A stretch of 64,000 bases of DNA, from contig NZ_QWDD01000001.1 of assembly GCF_003722355.1 (NCBI RefSeq), forward strand, positions 2,294,001 through 2,358,000. Direction: 5' to 3'. The translations under genes were made by a program, and so were the position numbers. Shown here piece after piece: positions 17,083 through 27,711 of this stretch. Source of the stretch: Methylocystis hirsuta. GTDB lineage: Bacteria; Pseudomonadota; Alphaproteobacteria; Rhizobiales; Beijerinckiaceae. Within the stretch, counting starts at the first letter, position 1. Every line of letters starts with the position of its first letter. The notes under the pieces were generated by a model. That model saw nothing but the letters and a program-made list of their open reading frames with translations, was not told where the DNA came from and did no database searches.

Positions 17083-18371
17083 CGGCTGATCCTTCTAGAA
17101 AGCCACGCGCTGACGCGATCGCTGAGAAACGCCTTCAACTGCTCATCCTCGATTGCGTCCATCGCCTCATTGGCGAAGCCCTCGATGAGCAAGGCTTCGG
17201 CCTCGCGGCGCGGCAGTCCGCGCGCGGTGAGATAGAACAACTGATCCTTGTCGAGCCTGCCGCACGTCGCGCCATGGCCGCATTGCACGTCGTCGGCGAA
17301 GATTTCGAGCTCCGGCTTGTTGTTCATCGCCGCCTGCTCGGAGAGCAGAAGCGCCTTCGACTGCATGACGCCGTCCGTCTTCTGCGCGCCGGGGCGGACG
17401 ATGACCTTGCCCTGAAACACGCCGACGCTCTGCTCATCGAGGATATTGCGAAAAACTTCCCGGCTTTCGCCGCATGGCTTTGCGTGATCGACGACGAGGG
17501 TCGTATCGGCGTGCAAGCGGCCGCGTCCCAGGGTCGCGCCGTTAAAGACCGCTCTCGCTTTCTCGCCGTCGAGGCGCGCGAAGATCTGCCTGCGATTCAA
17601 CCCTTCCCCCTCGATCAGCGCGAAGGAATTGATCATGGCGCCCGCGTCGAGATGCGCGAGCAGCGACGCGACGCGGATCGCCTGATCGACGCCGCCCGAG
17701 AAATGGGTGACGAGGTCGAGGCGTGCGCCCGGCGCCAATCGAAGCACGAGGGCGCTATTGTCCTGCGCCGGCGCCGACGAAAGCGCTCCAAGAGTTTCGA
17801 TCACTGTCGCTCGAGCGCCCGCGCCGAGCATGACGAGCGCGCGCGTATAGGTCGACTGCGCGGCTTCCGCGGACGCCAATGTCGCGAGTTCGATCGCGCG
17901 GTCGATCGCGGCGCCCGGCGCGATCTGAATGACGACGCCGTCCTGCATCAGCGCCGCATTGAGCGCCAGAATTGGGTCCTGCGCGCCAATATCGGCGCTG
18001 GCGAGCGCTGACATGACATGCTGCTCTCCCTGCGCCAGCGCATCGCGCAGCGATTGCACGGCGACGCCATCGGGAAGCCGCGCGATATTCGAGAGATCTT
18101 GCCGGAAAACGCCGTCGAGCGTGACGAGCCGCAGAGAATCATGCGCGCGCGGCAGCGACAATGCGGCGCGAGACGCGGTGGCGAGCGGCGCCGGCCGGCC
18201 CATCGCCGTTTTCAGGTCCGTGTAGTGCCACGACTCGACGCGCCGGTTCGGCACGCCAGACTCGGAGAATGACGCCCAGCCGGCCGCGCGCAGGCGCGGC
18301 GCGCCCTTGTCGCGCATCTCTTCGTAAAAGGAGGAAAGCGTTGCTTCCGCTTCGCTCGCCAGCTTGATCAT
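17079..18371 (-). CDS. sufD: Fe-S cluster assembly protein SufD
   Basis: A 430-residue SufD that pairs with SufB and the SufC ATPase in the SufBC2D scaffold. N-terminal features include SGVPNRRVESWHYTDLKTAMGRP. The C-terminal right-handed beta-helix has VFQGKVIVRPGAQKTDG, SKALLLSEQAAMNNKPELEIFADDVQCGHGATCG and YLTARGLPRREAEALLIEGF, close to the SufB core. Starts 3 bp after sufC. Length and motif order match alphaproteobacterial SufD. Confidence 0.95.
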   Translation of the reverse strand: MIKLASEAEATLSSFYEEMRDKGAPRLRAAGWASFSESGVPNRRVESWHYTDLKTAMGRPAPLATASRAALSLPRAHDSLRLVTLDGVFRQDLSNIARLPDGVAVQSLRDALAQGEQHVMSALASADIGAQDPILALNAALMQDGVVIQIAPGAAIDRAIELATLASAEAAQSTYTRALVMLGAGARATVIETLGALSSAPAQDNSALVLRLAPGARLDLVTHFSGGVDQAIRVASLLAHLDAGAMINSFALIEGEGLNRRQIFARLDGEKARAVFNGATLGRGRLHADTTLVVDHAKPCGESREVFRNILDEQSVGVFQGKVIVRPGAQKTDGVMQSKALLLSEQAAMNNKPELEIFADDVQCGHGATCGRLDKDQLFYLTARGLPRREAEALLIEGFANEAMDAIEDEQLKAFLSDRVSAWLSRRISR

Positions 18372-18374
18372 CGC

Positions 18375-19130
18375 CTATGCCGCCTCTTGCGCGATGTAAT
18401 CCTGATAGCCGCGCTCTTCGAGCTCCAGAGCAAGTTCCGGACCGCCCGACCGCATGATGCGCCCCTGCGCCATCACATGCACCGAATCTGGCCTGATGTA
18501 TTCGAGCAGGCGCTGATAATGCGTAATGACGATGAAGGCGCGCTCGGGCGAGCGCAGCGCGTTGACGCCGTCCGCGACGACGCGCAGCGCGTCGATGTCG
18601 AGCCCCGAATCCGTCTCATCAAGGATAGCGAGACGCGGCTGCAGAAGCGCCATCTGCAAGATTTCCATCCGCTTCTTCTCGCCGCCCGAAAAACCGGCGT
18701 TAAGCGGCCGGCGCAGCATGTCCTGCGCGATGCCGAGCGACGCCGCGGCCTCCTTGACGCGCTTCATGAACTCCGGCGTCTGCAATTCCGGCTCGCCGCG
18801 GGCGCGGCGCTGCGCGTTGAGCGCGGCCTTCAAAAAGGTCATCGTCGCGACGCCGGGAATTTCGACGGGATACTGAAAGGCGAGAAAGATGCCCTTGGCG
18901 GCGCGATCGGCAGGGTCGAGGTCGAGAATGTTCTCTCCGTTGAGCCGCACGTCGCCTGTCGTCGCCTCATAGCCTTCGCGGCCGGCGATGACGTAGGAGA
19001 GCGTCGATTTGCCGGTGCCGTTCGGCCCCATGATCGCCGCGACTTCGCCGGCCTTGACGCTGAGCGTAAGGCCCTTGAGGATTTCCCGCTCGCCGACGGA
19101 GACGTGAAGATCCTTGATTTCGAGCATCAA
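18375..19130 (-). CDS. sufC: Fe-S cluster assembly ATPase SufC
   Basis: A 251-residue ABC-type ATPase that drives conformational change of the SufBC2D complex. Walker A is GPNGTGKST, the SufC-specific signature is FSGGEKKRMEILQMALL, Walker B is LAILDETDSGLDIDAL, and the switch His is in FIVITHYQRLLEYIRPD. It starts at the ATG at 19130, overlapping the parE stop by four bases, so its translation now depends on a toxin gene rather than directly on sufB. Confidence 0.97.
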   Translation of the reverse strand: MMLEIKDLHVSVGEREILKGLTLSVKAGEVAAIMGPNGTGKSTLSYVIAGREGYEATTGDVRLNGENILDLDPADRAAKGIFLAFQYPVEIPGVATMTFLKAALNAQRRARGEPELQTPEFMKRVKEAAASLGIAQDMLRRPLNAGFSGGEKKRMEILQMALLQPRLAILDETDSGLDIDALRVVADGVNALRSPERAFIVITHYQRLLEYIRPDSVHVMAQGRIMRSGGPELALELEERGYQDYIAQEAA

Positions 19131-19411
19131 TTCAGCCCCTCGAGCCGTCGCCTCATATGCACATAGCGAACCACTTCCACGCGGTCCTCGAGCAACCGGT
19201 ACAGGATGAGATAGGCGCCGCTTATCGCGCTTCTCACGCCTTTGCCGATGTCCGGTCGCTCTCGTCCGATTTGCGGATGTAAGCCCAACAATCTCGTTTT
19301 CCTTTCCAGCGCATCCAACGTCAGATCCGCAGCGGTCTCATTCTCTTTTGCGATATAAGACCAGATCTCGATTAAGTCCTCTTCAGCGCGCGCCGTGCGA
19401 ACGATGCGCAT
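19127..19411 (-). CDS. parE: ParE/RelE-superfamily toxin
   Basis: A 94-residue toxin of a type II toxin-antitoxin module. It begins MRIVRTARAEEDLIEIWSYI, continues LLGLHPQIGRERPDIGKGVRSAISGAYLILYRL, and ends VRYVHMRRRLEGL; this is the ParE pattern of small basic proteins that act on gyrase. It follows the antitoxin by six bases and overlaps the sufC start by four. The toxin gene is thus inside the suf transcription unit. Gyrase poisoning is the usual ParE activity but is not proven for this member. Confidence 0.9.
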   Translation of the reverse strand: MRIVRTARAEEDLIEIWSYIAKENETAADLTLDALERKTRLLGLHPQIGRERPDIGKGVRSAISGAYLILYRLLEDRVEVVRYVHMRRRLEGLN

Positions 19412-19417
19412 GGAGAA

Positions 19418-19675
19418 TTACCTCTGTGAATGACGACGGCGCGCCTCGGCTTTGATTTCATCGATCTCGCCGAAACGCCCGGAGCCGCTTTCGACGCCTT
19501 CACGCCAAAGCCGGCGGAATTCCTCGACGTCTGTCCTCTCGACAAGCCGCTCGGTGCGCCATTGCGCGACAGCGGCGCGAATAGCGTCATTCTCCGACTC
19601 GAACTCGCCGCAAGCGACTGCCGCAGCAAGCTCCGATTCAAGCTCCTCCGGGAGAGAAACATTTAACGTGCGCAT
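19418..19675 (-). CDS. parD: ParD-type antitoxin
   Basis: An 85-residue antitoxin read from the ATG at 19675. The N-terminal ribbon-helix-helix MRTLNVSLPEELESELAAAV binds DNA and represses the module. The helical tail FRRLWREGVESGSGRFGEIDEIK wraps the toxin. The ATG overlaps a TGA (TGATG) that would be the stop of a duplicated sufB 3' end lying immediately upstream. This suggests the module once sat directly behind a sufB gene and was translationally coupled to it. Confidence 0.9.
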   Translation of the reverse strand: MRTLNVSLPEELESELAAAVACGEFESENDAIRAAVAQWRTERLVERTDVEEFRRLWREGVESGSGRFGEIDEIKAEARRRHSQR

Positions 19676-19714
19676 CACCCCACGCTCCCTTCGAGCGAAA
19701 TCGAGATCAACTTC
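19675..19714. repeat. Partial duplicate of the sufB 3' end
   Basis: A 40-bp stretch matching the last 40 bp of sufB (20233-20272) at 38 positions by eye. In the sufB frame it encodes the same final residues ([12 protein letters not shown] then stop), and both differences are synonymous (CTG/TTG Leu, ATT/ATC Ile). It is directly oriented, lies immediately upstream of parD, and is separated from sufB by the 151-residue secreted-protein gene. Confidence 0.9.
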
Positions 19715-19780
19715 AAGCGCAACACAGCAGTTTTCCAATGCTCGTTGAGCCGGTCCGGCTTCGTTTCGGGCTCATGTCTG

Positions 19781-20232
19781 CTATTGCCAGTCATCAACTT
19801 TCACCGGAAGACAATTCATAATGTAATACGTGCCGTTCGCGTCACGTCCAATGCTCGCCGTCATATCCCTTGATGTCGACGCCGCTTCGAAAAGCGAAGA
19901 CGCCTTTCCACAGTTGGCTCCCTCGTCGCCGCCTAAACTCGTGATCACAATTTTCTTTGGGAAGGATTTCCCCTCTGCCGGTTGCGTGAGAACAAGCGCA
20001 TTGCTTACGCCAAGCGGATCAGTTTGGTCCGTTCGGCGGATTTTGAAGTCAAGCACACGCAATTTGACCTCACTCTTGCGACCCGCATCGTACCGACGTT
20101 TCGCCTCATTGATTTCTGCAATTTTTTTAGGGTCAACGACACCCGGGGACACTTTTATGACTGGGCAGTCGCACGCACGGGCACCCGACGCGGTCAAGGC
20201 CAACAAACAGACCGTCCATAATAGACGCTGGC

Positions 20233-20236
<4 letters not shown>
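19781..20236 (-). CDS. Small secreted hypothetical protein within the suf operon
   Basis: A 151-residue protein with a signal peptide ([22 protein letters not shown]), possibly with cleavage before or at the Cys pair CDC. The mature part has [42 protein letters not shown] and a C-terminal [14 protein letters not shown]. The start GTG overlaps the sufB stop (GTGA). Base composition is visibly more AT-rich than the suf genes around it. It sits between sufB and a duplicated sufB tail, so it is the likely inserted gene. The CDCPVIK and NCGK cysteines could form disulfides. The family is unknown to me. Confidence 0.7.
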
Positions 20237-21702
<1,466 letters not shown>

Positions 21703-21781
21703 CTGTCTTTCTCCTCGTCACGACGGGTTCAAGGCCCGCCGGCCGATCGTTCCGCCTCAGCCTAGCACCTTTTGGCGTCGA

Positions 21782-22945
21782 CTAGGCTGCGGAATGCCGG
21801 GACCTCATGCGATCCACGACACGTGCAAGAACCTTTCCAAACTCTTCTACATCCTCTTGCGTCGAAGACCAACCCAAACTGGCCCTCAGCGCCTCCTTTT
21901 CCGCCGCGCCCATCGCGGTAAGCACATGAGATTCCATCATCTTGCCTGATGAACAGGCTGAGCCTGCTGAAAGCGCGACGTTCTCGAGGTCAAGCGCCAT
22001 CAGCATTATGCGTGGGGCGAGCCCAGGGATCGAGAAAGCGCTGGCGTTTGGCGCGCGCGGCGCCCTTGATCCGTAGAATCGGGCGTCGGGCGCGACTTTC
22101 AAGAGTCGCCGCTCCAGCGCGTCGCGCAAATCGGCGAGTCGCGACGCCTCTCCCGCCAGATCTGCGGTCGCCGCCGTCAGCGCCGCTGCAAAACCGGCGA
22201 TTCCGGGAACATTCTCCGTTCCCGCGCGGCGTCCGAACTCCTGGCCGCCGCCGCGCAGCACCGGCGCCTCCAGATGCAGGCTCTCGTCACGAAAGGCGAG
22301 CGCGCCGACGCCCATGGGGCCGCCCAGCTTATGTGAGGAAAAGAACATTATATCCGCGCCGGTCGTCGCGAATGTCGTCTTCAGCCGGCCGACGGATTGC
22401 ACGGCGTCGCAGACAAGGACGCCGTTCGCCGCATGGATCAACGCCGCCGCCTCGGCAACCGGCTGGATGACGCCAGTCTCATTGTTGACGGCCTGCAGCG
22501 CGAGCATCACGCGGCCGCCGGAGCGCCGCGCCAGCGCCTCTTCCAGCGCGGCGAGGGAGATGACGCCTTCGCAGGTCAGCGGAAGCGTTTCGACCGCGTC
22601 GGGCGGAAAGCGGCGCCCTTGCAGGACGCAATGGTGTTCGCCGGCGCCGATCAGCAAGACGTCGATGGGCGCTTCGTCGCCCTCTCGGCGCAGCGCCGGC
22701 GTAAGCGCGAGGTTTGCCGCCTCGGTCGCGCCACTGGTGAAAACGACGCTGCGCCGCTCCCCGCCAATCGCATGCGCGATCGCGGCGCGCGCGTCTTCGA
22801 GCAATGCCTTGGCCGCCCTGCCCTCGGCATGGACGGAAGAAGGATTGCCGAGCGTCTCCAGCGCGTCGAGCATCGCCGCCCGCGCCTGCGGGCGCAGGGG
22901 CGATGTCGCATTGTGGTCGAGATAAACGCGTGCGGACATGGGCAT
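21782..22945 (-). CDS. Cysteine desulfurase, NifS/IscS type
   Basis: A 387-residue group I PLP-dependent cysteine desulfurase. It begins RVYLDHNATSPLRPQARAAM. The PLP His is in GAGEHHCVLQG, the Lys in FFSSHKLGGPMGVGAL, and the catalytic Cys in LSAGSACSSGKMMESHVL, within the flexible loop characteristic of NifS/IscS rather than SufS enzymes. In Rhizobiales such a gene commonly opens the suf operon. The ATG at 22945 or the one at 22936 could be used. No IscR/RirA regulator gene or clear iron-responsive operator was found upstream. Confidence 0.92.
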   Translation of the reverse strand: MPMSARVYLDHNATSPLRPQARAAMLDALETLGNPSSVHAEGRAAKALLEDARAAIAHAIGGERRSVVFTSGATEAANLALTPALRREGDEAPIDVLLIGAGEHHCVLQGRRFPPDAVETLPLTCEGVISLAALEEALARRSGGRVMLALQAVNNETGVIQPVAEAAALIHAANGVLVCDAVQSVGRLKTTFATTGADIMFFSSHKLGGPMGVGALAFRDESLHLEAPVLRGGGQEFGRRAGTENVPGIAGFAAALTAATADLAGEASRLADLRDALERRLLKVAPDARFYGSRAPRAPNASAFSIPGLAPRIMLMALDLENVALSAGSACSSGKMMESHVLTAMGAAEKEALRASLGWSSTQEDVEEFGKVLARVVDRMRSRHSAA

Positions 22946-23030
22946 CGGTTTCGCTCACCGCCATTCTAGCAGAGCGCGGCGACGCAGGCGCGTTCTCGTA
23001 ACTGCGTCGCTCCTTGCGGAAAGGGTTGGC

Positions 23031-25067
23031 TTACGGCCGCGCCGACTTCGCCAGCCGCGCGAGATTGACGAATTCCGCGCGGTAGCCGAACGGATCGTCG
23101 CCCTTGGCGCTCTGCGCCAGCGCGATCACATCATCGTAGCTGTAATCGCCAAGATAGGGCGCGCCTTTCAGCAGCTGTGCGAAGGCTGCAACGGCGATGG
23201 AGAAGCGCACATCTTGCGGCGCGCGCGTCAGGCTTTCCACGCCTTGCTGGTCGGCGATCGGCTGCTCGATGAGCCGCGAGGCCTCCTCCTTCGGCAGCTT
23301 GTAGCGCAGCTTGAGGAAGCCGAGCTCGCTTTTCGCCTGCGCCGCCGCCGGCGTGTTCTGTCCGTAACGCAAATCGTCGATCAGGTTCTTCTCCGATCCC
23401 GCCGGCGTGATCTCGTAAATCGCGGTGACGCGGTGACCGGAGCCGACATCGCCTGCGTCCACCTTGTCGTTGTTGAAATCCTCGCGGCGCAGCGCGCGGG
23501 TTTCATAACCGATCAGGCGATATTCGGACACGCGCGCGGGATTCCACTCCACCTGGATTTTGACGTCCTTGGCGATAGGAAAGAGCGTCGACGACGCTTC
23601 CTCGACGAGCGCTTTGCGCGCTTCGTTGAGATTATCGACATAGACCGCCGCGCCATTGCCGTTCTGCGCGAGCGCCTGCATCAGCGCGTCATTGTAATTG
23701 CCCTGGCCGACGCCGAGTATCGACAGGAAAACGCCTTTCTCGCGCTTTCGTTCGATCAGCCCTTTCAATTCGCTCTGATCGGCGACGCCGACATTGAAAT
23801 CGCCGTCGGTCGCGAGGATCACGCGATTGACCGCCGTCTTATCAAAATTGCTTTCGGCCAGGCGGTAGGCGTCCTGAATGCCTTGCGCGCCGGCGGTCGA
23901 GCCGCCCGCGCCGAGCGCGTCGATGGTCGCCAGAATTTTGGCCTTGTCGGCGACCTTCGTCGGCTCCAGCGCGACGCCGGAGCCCGAAGCGTAGGTGACG
24001 ACCGCGACCGTGTCTTCAGGCTTCAATTCGTCGACGAGCATCCGCAGCGCGTTCTTGACGAGCGGCAGCCGGTCCTGCGGCGACATCGAGCCCGATACGT
24101 CGATCAGAAACACGAGATTGGCGCGCGGGCGCTCGGCGCTTTGCAGCGCATAGCCCTGTATCGCCACATGCACGAGGCGATTGCCGGCGCTCCACGGGCT
24201 GGGCGTCACCGTGATCGTCGGCTTGAATGGCGTCTGCGCGCTTTCGGGCTTCGGATAGTCGTAGGGAAAGTAATTGACGAACTCCTCGACCCGCACCGAA
24301 TCTTTCGGTGGCAGGCGCCCGGCGTTGAGCGCGCGGCGCGCGAAGGCGTAGGAGGCGGCGTCGACGTCGATCGAGAAGGTCGAGACGGGCTCCGCCGTCG
24401 CTGACTTTACGGGGTTCGTCTCCTTTGACTCGAACCTGTCGCGAAACTCGCTTTCCGGCGCGACATTCGTGTCGATCGGCGGCGACGGCCGAGCGCCTTC
24501 CGCGCCAATCGCGGCGACTGGTTTCGCGGGCGGAATAGATCGCGACAGTCGCTGCTCGGCGTCCTTTCGGACCGAACCGGCGAGGCGCGGGGGCGGCGCG
24601 GCGACGCCATGGGCTCGGCCGCCGAGCGCGCCCGCCGTCTTCGCTCTCTCTTCTCGCGCGACGGGCGCCGAGGGCGCGGGCGCCGGTTGAACTGCCGCCG
24701 GCGCCTCCATGCGCGGCGCTACGGCGACCTCGGCCGGCGGCGAGGTGGGGCCGCGCGAGAGATTGGATATGCTCCCGCCGCCCGGCGCATAATTGCGCGA
24801 GAGCATGAAGGCGGCGGGCGCGCCGATCATCAGCGCGGCGATCGAGGCCGCGAGCGCGCGATTGAAATGCAACGTCTGACGCATCTTTCTTTTCCCTTCC
24901 ATTGGAGAGGATGCGTGACTGAGACGTTGCGGCGCGGCCGATCCTTGGGCCTCGGCTGCGCCTTTTTCAAAAGCGGCCATCGCCGCCGCGAGCGCCATGC
25001 GCTTGGCGTCGCCATCGGGCGGCGGAACCGGAGCGTTCAGCTGGGTGAGATCAGGTTCGATCATCAC
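23031..25067 (-). CDS. Membrane-anchored VWA-domain protein (YfbK-like, DUF3520)
   Basis: A 678-residue protein. Residues 1-65 are polar and anti-sigma-like, followed by one membrane helix (about 70-90: ALAASIAALMIGAPAAFML) and a Pro/Ala-rich spacer. Near residue 240 comes the family block SFATFSIDVDAASYAFAR-like segment (here STFSIDVDAASYAFARR), then a von Willebrand A domain with the MIDAS motif LIDVSGSMS near 323-331. The C-terminal portion resembles DUF3520. The gene overlaps its sigma-factor partner by four bases (ATGA). The arrangement suggests a sigma/anti-sigma-like pair with an extracytoplasmic VWA sensor; that role is inferred. Confidence 0.88.
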   Translation of the reverse strand: MMIEPDLTQLNAPVPPPDGDAKRMALAAAMAAFEKGAAEAQGSAAPQRLSHASSPMEGKRKMRQTLHFNRALAASIAALMIGAPAAFMLSRNYAPGGGSISNLSRGPTSPPAEVAVAPRMEAPAAVQPAPAPSAPVAREERAKTAGALGGRAHGVAAPPPRLAGSVRKDAEQRLSRSIPPAKPVAAIGAEGARPSPPIDTNVAPESEFRDRFESKETNPVKSATAEPVSTFSIDVDAASYAFARRALNAGRLPPKDSVRVEEFVNYFPYDYPKPESAQTPFKPTITVTPSPWSAGNRLVHVAIQGYALQSAERPRANLVFLIDVSGSMSPQDRLPLVKNALRMLVDELKPEDTVAVVTYASGSGVALEPTKVADKAKILATIDALGAGGSTAGAQGIQDAYRLAESNFDKTAVNRVILATDGDFNVGVADQSELKGLIERKREKGVFLSILGVGQGNYNDALMQALAQNGNGAAVYVDNLNEARKALVEEASSTLFPIAKDVKIQVEWNPARVSEYRLIGYETRALRREDFNNDKVDAGDVGSGHRVTAIYEITPAGSEKNLIDDLRYGQNTPAAAQAKSELGFLKLRYKLPKEEASRLIEQPIADQQGVESLTRAPQDVRFSIAVAAFAQLLKGAPYLGDYSYDDVIALAQSAKGDDPFGYRAEFVNLARLAKSARP

Positions 25068-25603
25068 ACCGCCTCCAGCATGTTCCTGAGGCGCTTGCGC
25101 GCCTCATGCAGATGCCACGACACGGTCTTCTCCGAACAGCCCATCAGCGCCGCCGCCTCGCCATGCGACAGGTCCTGCGCATAAACGAGCAGCACGGCGT
25201 CGCGTTGCTGATCCGGCAGGGCGCGCACCTCGCGCCAAAGTTCCTGCCCCATCATCTCATCCTCTGGGGTGTCGCGGTCGGCGCCGTCCACGAGCGCCGA
25301 CATTCGCGCCGGTTCGAGCGCCACGATTTTGCGCCGCGCCCGGATGTGGTCGACCGCGGTCGTATAGGCGATGCGATAGGCCCAGGTCGTAAAGGCGCAG
25401 TCATTGCGAAAGGCGCTCATCGCCGTCGCCATCTTCACCATTGCGTCCTGAGCGATGTCCTGCGCCTCAGCGCGCCCGCCGCACCAGCGCCAGGCGAGCG
25501 CATAGACGCGGTCGTAATGGCGCTCGGCCAGCACGGCGAAGGCGGCCGCCTCGCCGGCGGCCGCCCGTCGCGCCAGTTCGCCGTCGGTGTCTTCGCCCGG
25601 CAC
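25064..25603 (-). CDS. ECF-type RNA polymerase sigma factor
   Basis: A 179-residue extracytoplasmic-function sigma factor. Region 2 includes YDRVYALAWRWCGGRAEAQDIAQDAMVK and FTTWAYRIAYTTAVDHIRARR. Region 4 has LPDQQRDAVLLVYAQDLSHGEAAALMGCSEKTVSWHLHEARKRLR, a clear helix-turn-helix that reads the -35 element. It is immediately upstream of, and overlaps, the VWA membrane protein gene, a typical partner for this ECF group. I could not pick an autoregulated promoter by eye in the 169-bp gap upstream. Confidence 0.93.
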   Translation of the reverse strand: MPGEDTDGELARRAAAGEAAAFAVLAERHYDRVYALAWRWCGGRAEAQDIAQDAMVKMATAMSAFRNDCAFTTWAYRIAYTTAVDHIRARRKIVALEPARMSALVDGADRDTPEDEMMGQELWREVRALPDQQRDAVLLVYAQDLSHGEAAALMGCSEKTVSWHLHEARKRLRNMLEAV

Positions 25604-25772
25604 GTCGCCCCCGCTATTTGATCCCGTCGAGACTATTGACGGGTGAGATCGTGAATTCCTTGGGTCGGAGCGGCGAAATTTCGTAGCGGCCCGGGGGCTG
25701 CCGAATTTCCTTGCATTTTACGGTAGCCCGCGTGGTAGAAGGCGCGCCTGCCCGTTTCGCAAGGGATTCCGA

Positions 25773-26447
25773 ATGCCCGAGGTTATTTTCACCGGTCCGG
25801 CCGGCAGGCTCGAGGGCCGGTTCCATCAGTCCGCCACGCGCGGCGCGCCGATCGCGATCATTCTGCATCCGCATCCGCAGTTCGGCGGCACGATGAACAA
25901 TCAGATCGTTTATCACCTTTACTACTCCTTCGCGGAGCGTGGTTTTTCCGTGCTGCGCTTCAATTTCCGCGGCGTCGGCCGTTCGCAGGGCGCCTTCGAC
26001 CACGGCTCGGGCGAGCTTTCCGACGCGGCGGCCGCGCTCGACTGGGCGCAGGCGGTCAATCCGGAAGCGCGCGCCTGCTGGATCGCGGGCGTCTCCTTCG
26101 GCTCCTGGATCGGCATGCAGCTGCTGATGCGCCGTCCCGAGATCGAGGGGTTTATCTCGATCGCGCCGCCGGCGAACCGTTTCGACTTCTCCTTCCTGGC
26201 GCCCTGCCCCTCCTCGGGCCTCTTCATTCACGGCGACCAGGACCGCGTCGCGCCGCTCAAGGAAGTGACCGGGCTGATCGAGAAGCTCAAGACGCAAAAG
26301 GGCATTCTCATCGAACATGCCGTGGTCGAGGGCGCGAACCATTTCTTCGAGAACAGGATCGAGCCGCTGATCGCGCATGTCGACGCCTATCTCGACAGGC
26401 GTCTTGGAAATCCGCCGAGGATCGCCATTCCCGCGCGGGGAGATTGA
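25773..26447 (+). CDS. Alpha/beta-hydrolase-fold protein
   Basis: A 224-residue hydrolase. The strand-turn ILHPHPQFGGTMNN contains the oxyanion region, FNFRGVGRSQGAFDHGSGE follows, and the nucleophile elbow is AGVSFGSWIG (GxSxG). The acid is probably in HGDQDRVAP and the His in EGANHFFE, completing a Ser-Asp-His triad. This short, lid-poor group is widespread in alphaproteobacteria and annotated only as a generic hydrolase; the ester substrate is unknown. It is divergent from the ECF operon and convergent with anmK. Confidence 0.88.
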   Translation: MPEVIFTGPAGRLEGRFHQSATRGAPIAIILHPHPQFGGTMNNQIVYHLYYSFAERGFSVLRFNFRGVGRSQGAFDHGSGELSDAAAALDWAQAVNPEARACWIAGVSFGSWIGMQLLMRRPEIEGFISIAPPANRFDFSFLAPCPSSGLFIHGDQDRVAPLKEVTGLIEKLKTQKGILIEHAVVEGANHFFENRIEPLIAHVDAYLDRRLGNPPRIAIPARGD

Positions 26448-26528
26448 GCCGGTCCTTATCATTCCCGACGCGCCAAAGCGCGCGATCGCGAATCCGGAAC
26501 AAACCGGCAGTCTCGGATCGCGCCGGGT

Positions 26529-27638
26529 TTATGCGGTCGCTCGCGCCAGCACGCCGCCGCACATGGCTTGAGGCGCGCCGGTCGTCGTCGGGAAGGTGAT
26601 CGGCAGCCCTTCCAGCAGGCGCGTCGCGAGATAGGCGAAGGCCTGCGCCTCCATCGAATCCGCCGACCATCCGACCGCGTTGGCCGTCGTCACCTTGCAC
26701 GGCAGGCGCATGACGAGTTCGCGCACGAGGATCGGATTGCGCGCGCCGCCGCCGCAGACGATCAGCAGTTGCGGCTGAGTCGGCAGATGCGGAAAAAGCC
26801 GCAGCACCGAAGACGCCGTAAAGGCGGTCAGCGTCGCGGCGGCGTCCTCGGTCGAGAGCTTGGCGACCGCATCGAGCGCGAAGGCGTTGCGGTCGAGCGA
26901 TTTCGGCGGCGGCTGATCGAAGAACGGATGCGCCAGCATCTTGAGCAGCGTCGCTTCATTGACGCGGCCGCGCGCCGCCATATGGCCGTGCCGGTCGATC
27001 GGCGCGCCGGTGCGCTGAAGCATCAGATCGTCGATGAGCGCGTTGCCGGGTCCCGTGTCGCAGGCGATCGGCTCCTCGCCGTCCGCGACATAAGTGACGT
27101 TGGCGACGCCGCCGATATTGAGCAGCGCCACTTCGCCCTTCATGCCGCCGGCGAGGACAAGCGCGCGATGGAACACGGGCACGATCGGCGCGCCCTCGCC
27201 GCCGGCGGCGATGTCGGCGGCGCGAAAATCATAAGCGACGTCGATCCCGAGCCGCGCGGCCAGCGCCGGCCCGTCGCCGATCTGGATCGTGAGCCTTTGC
27301 TTGGGACGGTGCAGCACCGTCTGGCCGTGAAAACCGACGATATCGACGCTCGCCGGGTCGATCTCATTCTCCCGCAACAGCGCCTCGACCGCCTCGGCGT
27401 GGCGGTCGGTAACCATGCGCTCGGCGAAGGCGAGCACGCCCGGCCGCGCGTCTCGATCTTCGAGAGTCGCGGCTTCGGCGAGCGCATTGCGCAGCAGCGC
27501 GCGGTCGGCGTCGCTATAGGGGTAATGCCCTGTCGGCCCGAAAACGACAGTGGCGTCGCCATCGGTTTCGATCAACGCGACGTCGACGCCGTCCATGGAC
27601 GTGCCGGACATGAGGCCGATTGAGCGGTAGGTGGGCAA
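26529..27638 (-). CDS. anmK: Anhydro-N-acetylmuramic acid kinase
   Basis: A 369-residue sugar kinase that cleaves and phosphorylates 1,6-anhydro-MurNAc during peptidoglycan recycling. The N-terminal ATP-binding motif [17 protein letters not shown] is diagnostic, followed by DIVGFHGQTVLHRP, NIGGVANVTYV, CDTGPGNALIDDLM and CGGGARNPILV. I place the start at the TTG at 27638, which has GGAGAGA six bases upstream; the frame also stays open to 27671. The first 148 bp or so of the locus are duplicated at 29863-30010. Confidence 0.93.
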   Translation of the reverse strand: MPTYRSIGLMSGTSMDGVDVALIETDGDATVVFGPTGHYPYSDADRALLRNALAEAATLEDRDARPGVLAFAERMVTDRHAEAVEALLRENEIDPASVDIVGFHGQTVLHRPKQRLTIQIGDGPALAARLGIDVAYDFRAADIAAGGEGAPIVPVFHRALVLAGGMKGEVALLNIGGVANVTYVADGEEPIACDTGPGNALIDDLMLQRTGAPIDRHGHMAARGRVNEATLLKMLAHPFFDQPPPKSLDRNAFALDAVAKLSTEDAAATLTAFTASSVLRLFPHLPTQPQLLIVCGGGARNPILVRELVMRLPCKVTTANAVGWSADSMEAQAFAYLATRLLEGLPITFPTTTGAPQAMCGGVLARATA

Positions 27639-27654
27639 GGCGAATCTCTCCGAG
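27507..27654. repeat. Intact copy of the duplicated anmK 5' segment
   Basis: This 148-bp stretch, covering the anmK ribosome-binding region, start codon and first codons, recurs without gaps and in direct orientation at 29863-30010. I count about 137 of 148 matching bases. The two copies bracket three accessory genes. Confidence 0.88.
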
Positions 27655-27711
27655 CACCCGCAGAATAGCAAGGTTCACGGCAGTGCGCCCGTATACTGGC
27701 AGGCTCGTTTA

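Noticed and set aside
15805..17235. A 476-codon open frame opposite sufS
   Set aside because: Shadow of sufS; no conserved features, and it overlaps parts of three real genes.
25614..26462. A 282-codon open frame antisense to the alpha/beta hydrolase
   Set aside because: The sense strand has GxSxG, Asp and His motifs; the antisense has none.
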